DNA from: Lycocorax pyrrhopterus obiensis
Taxonomy: Eukaryota; Chordata; Aves; Passeriformes; Paradisaeidae
DNA length: 64,000 nt
NCBI GenBank assembly: GCA_014706295.1
Contig: JACSVZ010000037.1
Coordinates: 4,216,001-4,280,000, forward strand
Direction: 5' to 3'
Shown here: in pieces, positions 57,869 to 64,000 of the stretch
Layout of the letters: every line of letters begins with the position of its first letter
How positions within the stretch are numbered: the first letter of the stretch is position 1
Position numbers and translations under genes: made by a program
The notes under the pieces: generated by a model
What the model saw: only the letters and a program-made list of their open reading frames with translations
What the model was told of the DNA's origin: nothing
Databases searched by the model: none

Positions 57869-60711
57869 GAAAAGAGAAAACAGCCCATAAAGGTTTCCCC
57901 ATATATTTATAAGGTTTTAAGAACTGCTTTAAGAAAAGCTTCAAGATCATTTGTGAAAACTAACACCAGTAAGTCAAACATGAAGGAAAGGAAATCTCAG
58001 CTGTCACAGAGAGAATGAAGAGCTGAACCCCAGGAATCCAAGAGCTGTGCTCAAACCCTCACACGCCTGCTCCAAGCAGGGGAGTTTCCACACAGCCCAC
58101 GCTCCCCGCGATCCCAGGTCCGTGATAAAGCTCATTAACTGCAGGGGAGCCACACACCTTTAACCTGCAGCTTGCAGGAAAGACTGGGAACATCTGTTAT
58201 CAACTTTCTCCCACATTCTTTCCCTATCGCCTGTTTGCCATGGAAAATATGAGCTGCAGATATTCAGAGGGACCAAGTATTTTAAGAGCTCATGCAGGAT
58301 ATCCCTCGGAATATTCCCCACTCTCAGGGTCCATCCATCATCTCAAACTGCCAGGCACTGTGCTCATGACAACACACACCCTGCAGCTGCAGACTGAGGA
58401 CAAATTCAGTGAGAGACCAGCAGAGGAGGGGAGAAATAAGAAAAGAAGAGGGGAAAAAAGGATACAGTAAGTGTTTTACCCCATTACTCTTGGATAGTAT
58501 TTCACTGTTGGGGTGAGATTTTACTAAAGACACTTGTCTCAACTTTGAAAATCCAGATCCTGCTGGGTTTACCTACAGGATTTCCCAACCAACCACCACA
58601 CACAGAGCCAAAACACAGATCTCTCCCTGCCAGCAGCACACAAACACACACACAACTCTTTCCTCACAACATTAATGACCCCGTCAGCAAAAATGCTAAT
58701 TTTCCTCCTCTGTTCTGTGCCAGTCCTGCTGGTGCTCAGTGGGTGCTGAAGGGGTCCCACTGCTTATTCTTGAATGCTCAGGAGACAAGTCTGGGACCCT
58801 CCTGGAAGAAGATTTGCTGGAAGTTTTAAAAAGCTCTTAGGAGTCTCTCGAGTGATTGATGCACCTCTTATCAGTTGTCTTCCTTATCTCCTTCCCTGGC
58901 GTTTCAAGTTTACAACACAAACACAGCCCTGGAACACTGTGGCCAGTAATGGTCACTGTGAGTTACATTTTTACAGCCCACAGCCCTTGTAAGCCCTCTA
59001 AGTACACGAAATTAAAGTGTGTTTGTTCCCTTTGAACTGCACTGTGCCAATCACCCCCAGTGGATCCAGGGCAAGAGGAAGCCCCAGACAGGCCCTGGCT
59101 CCATCAGCCCCTCCGAGCTGGGAGGTCACGAGTCCAGGCAGACAATTCAAGGTGTTTCCCATGACAGACAGTGACCTTTCCTTCCCCCCTGCTATTTACC
59201 CAACTTGACCCGAGCAAAGCAAACAGCAGATCTCACATTTCTGAGCCAGATTGCAGCTCCCAGCCGGGCAGTGCCCCTGCACATTCCACCCACCCCGACG
59301 CAGCCTGGCTGTGGACGTCGCGGCATCGCTCCGAAATGTCCAGGGGCTGCCTGGTGGCACACGAGCCATGCAGGCTGACAGCTCAGATACGATCATAAGT
59401 CACTCTCTTCAACACAACCTCGATGCTACACAACCCAAAGGAACGGGGCAAGAGCGGCAAAGCAAGATTTCACAAGGCAAAAACATCCCTGCATTTATCC
59501 AGAGGAAAGTGATGGGTTATTTGGCTCGTCTTCGGAGTCACGTTTTCAAGAAGAAATTGCCAGGGAAGTATCAGGCAATCATAAGGATTTTTAAGGATTG
59601 GCGTGGTAAGGACCCAAGACAGCAAAGTAACATTTCCCTTTGTGTTACTATAATGGGCACAGGGAGGACAAGGAGAACAACTTTCTATTTGTGAGAGGTC
59701 AGAAGTTCAGTAAGGACTAAGAGCAAAATTCTACAAGAGTCAGCTTTGACCACAGAGCAGACTGAAGGACGGGGGATAAGGTTTGGAGTGAACATATCAG
59801 CTCCTACCTCCTCCAGAAATGGATGGGCAATTTATGCATCACATTCACAACAGTGATGTGAGAACACCTGCTTTTGGACAGTTTTACACACAGGCTCCCA
59901 CAACAGCAATGTCATTCCAAATAAGCCACATTTTCTCCCCACACTAGTTCAAGAGCAGCAACATAAAATCAATACAGTCTCAGAAAGTTTCCGCACCACC
60001 AAAATTAGCAGATAAATTAGCTACACTTTCTATTTTATTACAGTTTGGTGAGGAAGGTAGGAAACAGCAGGGCTGCCTGCACACTCGCTGTGACACAGGG
60101 CTGCTGCTCTGGTCACCACCTGAACTGTTCAGCCCCCATTTACCTCGCTGTGATGCACACAACAGTGAGGGCAGCCTCGCCCAAATCCCTTTTCACCTCC
60201 CATCACACTCCCCAAGGAGCTTCAGGGCTGGGTGGTTTGGTGGTGACCCCAAAAGCAGAGAGCAACCCAGCTGCAGAGCCAGGAGTGGAGTACAGCCCTT
60301 CAGATCCCAGCCCACTGCAGCGATCCGGGCCATTAAGGGGATGCTCAGAGCTCCTCCTGTCATTTCAAAACCTGCTTTAATGGCCTCTGTAGCCATAACA
60401 CATGGGAGCAAACAGACAATAAATATGAAGCCATGTATTTACCCTTCTCTGAAGTCGTTCAGGCTTAATGTAAATGATTACCACAATACAGGGCTGAGTA
60501 ATGCAAAGCAGTCATCCCAGCACACCATTAAAAAACAGAACTTTAAAAAATGACCATATAATGTAGGATAACTCCCCTGTTAGGGGAGAACAGGCCCACG
60601 GGACCTGCAGAAGCTGCTGTTAAAACAAGAACAATTATCTGGGGAACCTGAAGTCATTTGGAGCCACGAAAACATCTGCATTATGAGGCTGCTTAACAAC
60701 ATTTAAAACAG

Positions 60712-60730
60712 AAAAAAAAAAAAAAAAAAA
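60712..60730. repeat. Poly-A run (19 A)
   Basis: An uninterrupted run of 19 adenines in the upstream RERE intron, with no retrocopy recognised next to it. Confidence 0.95.
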
Positions 60731-63700
60731 CTTGAACTAAAACTTGTTGTTACACACAGCAGTTTATTTTAAACAGACAGACAGACTTTGGGAAGCAAAA
60801 AGGGTAAACCCTGAAAGCATGCATATGGATTTCTTGACAGGCAAGTCTGTGGCAAAAAAAGAGAAGTCTGTAGTATTTTTATGAAAATAGGTGAAATAAA
60901 ACCACTCCAAAGTGCTGTAAATTCAGACCTGGGAAATACCAACAAAGAAATCAAAGCATAAAGAGAAATTCCTGGCACACAATAACAGCCAAGCTAATGG
61001 TAACAGGAAAGAATCCTCGCATGGAACAGAACCACGTGCCCCTCTTACAACAGCCCTGGTTTTATGGGATGCCTGACTATCAGAGTTACCAGCACATCAC
61101 ATCCCTGTGCCTGTCTCTAGGTCACTTATTTTAAGACAAAAATGAATTCTGCACAATACTGAACACGTTCATTTGTGAGTGTTTATAGAACAAGCCCATT
61201 GCTGCTTTGCAGGCAACTGCAAGTGTAACTAATCTCGAACTCTCAACTAATTCCAGTTTCCATTCTAAGTTTTATTTTGGTGCCTCCATCTCTGGAACAC
61301 GTCTACAAATATCTACCAAACTGCCCCTCCCTGCATGTATTTAGCTGTGCTTTTCTCCACTGGATGTTTCATTTTTAAATGGCTGAACACTCAGCTGTCC
61401 CCTCGCAATCCTTTCATCCTCCAGAAAGCTTCAAACTATAGTTATTTAAATCACCCAAAAGAGAAGTAGATCAGGTTATTTTTGGAAAACCCCTTTGAGC
61501 AGGAAAGGCAAAACCTCTGGTCTTCAGCCACATGAGCTGTTTTATTTAACTCCAGACACAGTTGTGCATCTGAGCTTCTCAAAGGGGAAGAGTAACCGCA
61601 GGGTGGGCTCCCACCATGAGCTGCCTGACCAGACATTCCCAGGGAAACGTGCCTATAATTAAAGCAATTTCTCTCTAAAGAAAGCAGCATCCTGAGATTC
61701 AGAGACTATCTGTAAGACTAAAGCTGTGCCACTTAAGTGCTCCATAAAATTCCGTAACAGTGGAAACAAAGAAATCCTGCTCTTTCCGTCAAAGGGTGGA
61801 GGATGGTACAAGGTTAGCAGGATGAGCAAGAGATATTTAAGAGGACGTTTTTTTCTTGTCCACTGTTTTAAAACACTTTATGCATAAGCATGAAGACAGA
61901 CGATATTTCTGTCTGGAGAAACTGCCTTTAATTTCAGACATTGGTCTCATTTTCTCCGAGGAGCAGCTTATTTCGGTTAATGACAGAGCAGACGTCAGAG
62001 TTTCCTCCCCTCCAAGCCCCTGCCCGGCACAGCAGCGCTGCTGTAATCAGGAGATTAAGTGCGCTTATTCATGTGTGAAATGCAGGCCTGAGCCCCGGCT
62101 CACATTAGAGCCCGGCTGCAGCCTATTCCTCATCAGCTCACAATGCCTAACAACTGAGAGGGATTCAATTACACCTCACTTCCTTTATTGCACTCGCAGA
62201 AAACACTAATAAATACTCAGTATTTAAAGCAGGAAAACCTCGCTAGTGCAAGCGTGACCTTTGATCTTTAATCTCCGGCTGCACGAGCAGGTTCTGCCAC
62301 GAGGCAGCAGGAAAATGATTTGAAAAGCAAACAGACACAATCCTGTGCAAGAAAGAATAAGCACAGAGTTGTGAGATGCACTGCTTAAAAATGAGTTTGT
62401 CTGCAGCAGTCGCACATAGCAGCTCGTTATCCTGCTGGGTTCCCGCTGAAGAGCTCCAAACACGTGTTAAAAGGTATTTGCAAAGAGGGTCTGTGTTTCA
62501 AGGGATCATATGAGCTCTTGCATGACCTTAAGTGAGAGAAACCAAAGCTGTCAATGTCAGCCTTTGACTTCCAACATATTTTCACCCCAGAACTGCATCT
62601 CGGCGTCTCTCGCACATCCCACTGCCCGAGGCGAACTTCCCAAAGAACCCCCACGCCGCCCACTTCCCAAACTCCACATTTCTCAGTGGCTCAAGGCCAT
62701 CCAATGACTCCTCACTGCACAAACTTCCACACGTTTTTTCCCTTAAGTCTGGTTCACTTTTCTGGAAGTCAAAGAGGTTCCTTTAAAAAAAAGAACTTTG
62801 TTTCAAAGACAACTGAAAAAGTCCCCTCCTTCGCAGCCATGCTGCTGCTCCTGGGCAACAACCAATTGAGGTCCTGAGTAGATTTCAAGCGCTATTTTTT
62901 AAAAAAAGGACCAGCTCTCAGCTCTCACACATGGGGTGCTCCAACCCTACAATATTATGTTCAAACAGCAACCTCTCTGCTGCAGGAATGACCCCATCAG
63001 TGCCCAGCTGCCCACTGCTAATGAGCCCAATTGAACAAGGGACTTCTCCACTGGCCACATCTTCCATGAGAAGAGGGAAAAAAAATATTAAGAAATGCTC
63101 CAAGTGATTAATCTGCTTCTAATCTACACCAAGAGGAAATACTTTAACACTGCATGAAATAACTTCTGGCTTTGGTCACGCTTCAGACATTAATACAATT
63201 TCTACTCGCAGGGCTCTCAGCAGAGGCTCTGAACTCGTGTGTGACTCAGGCAGGATCTGCTGTGGCAGCATGAGATGGATCCCTGTATTTAGGTCTGATC
63301 TTGTAAGCTGCTGAGAACAAGGCTGCAGAGTAAGACCTTAAGCCATTAAGCACAGAATAACCAATGCAAATAACCACTAAGCTACACATGAAATGTGGTG
63401 GCCTCATTCACACTGTGGTACCACCACAGCTCATCACTCGCCACCAGCAGAAACCAGGACGTGGCACAGGTGCTGTGGCAGCAGTTTGGGTTTGCGGCCT
63501 TGTACGCATAAAATAAAATCGAAAAAAAAAAGGAAAACCTTCCCCAGCTTTCCTAATGACATGCTAATACTCCATGACATGCAAATGAAGATCACACGAG
63601 CCATGCATCGTACCGAAAACACCTTCCAAATGGAGGTTATTTTCCTGAAATGAAGCAATATGAAACTCCTGACTCTCTTTTCAAGGTGAAGCTTTAAGGC

Positions 63701-64000
63701 TAGACACCAGTAACAGCTCTGAAACAACACTAAATATTTAATAAAGCAACTTGCAGTCTATAGTGGACGAGACACCAGACTAGGCAGAGCACCATAAACT
63801 GTTCAGAGCAGTGTTTGATCCACTCTGACCAAGAAAAGTCTTTTAAGATCTTCTTCATTCCCACAATAACAAACTGGGGTTACCATATCTCCTTGTTCTT
63901 TCAAATGAAAACCTGTGATCCCTCAGCAACCAAAGACAGCAAAACAAATTACATGATTTATTAGGGATCTGATGCACTGAAGTTTTCCTTCTGAAAGCTC

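Noticed and set aside
59251..59694. Plus-strand open frame of 147 codons with a basic C-terminal part
   Set aside because: I briefly considered a retrocopy, but there is no known family, no poly-A tail nearby, and the composition is like the surrounding intron.
57847..60730. Poly-A runs as tails of processed pseudogenes
   Set aside because: No gene-like sequence or target-site duplication was seen next to either run.

Overview
This window is vertebrate nuclear DNA, most likely from a bird and possibly a songbird. The sequence shows spliced exons with GT-AG borders, long AT-rich introns, and short 3' fragments of the CR1 LINE family as the only recognisable interspersed repeats. The sparse repeats and fairly short introns suggest a bird rather than a turtle or crocodile, but the species cannot be fixed.

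I can support one gene, on the minus strand: the 5' coding part of RERE (arginine-glutamic acid dipeptide repeats protein, atrophin-2), a nuclear co-regulator. Seven coding exons join in a continuous reading frame and encode residues 1-294 plus two bases of codon 295. In transcription order they lie at 53276-52946, 42436-42366, 19413-19308, 17828-17732, 14553-14449, 3550-3502 and 883-759. They cover the charged N-terminal tail, the whole BAH domain and the start of the ELM2 domain. The SANT, GATA-finger and atrophin regions must lie left of base 1. The promoter and first exon(s) must lie right of the start-codon exon, at least partly beyond base 64000.

The rest is intron. The largest intron (19414-42365, about 23 kb) lies where the mammalian protein, as I remember it, carries about 42 extra residues. 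I could not find that cassette here. The two flanking exons are both phase 0 and join in frame without it.

The introns hold four CR1 fragments, all in the same orientation as RERE. They also hold a 51-bp minisatellite (31179-31477), a minisatellite of about 50 bp (49139-49522), a GGAA microsatellite (41519-41600), and a GC- and CpG-rich block of nested short tandem repeats (about 10981-11620). Several AT-rich stretches with clustered homeodomain-type TAATTA cores look like conserved regulatory DNA. The sharpest regulatory-looking site is a perfect 14-bp RFX X-box palindrome at 4936-4949, with a second near-match 92 bp upstream.

I see no second protein gene, tRNA, rRNA, CRISPR array or complete transposon. 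I found no previously undescribed multi-gene system. The items most worth a second look are the missing cassette, the open frame upstream of the RERE ATG, the RFX pair, and the GC-rich repeat island.
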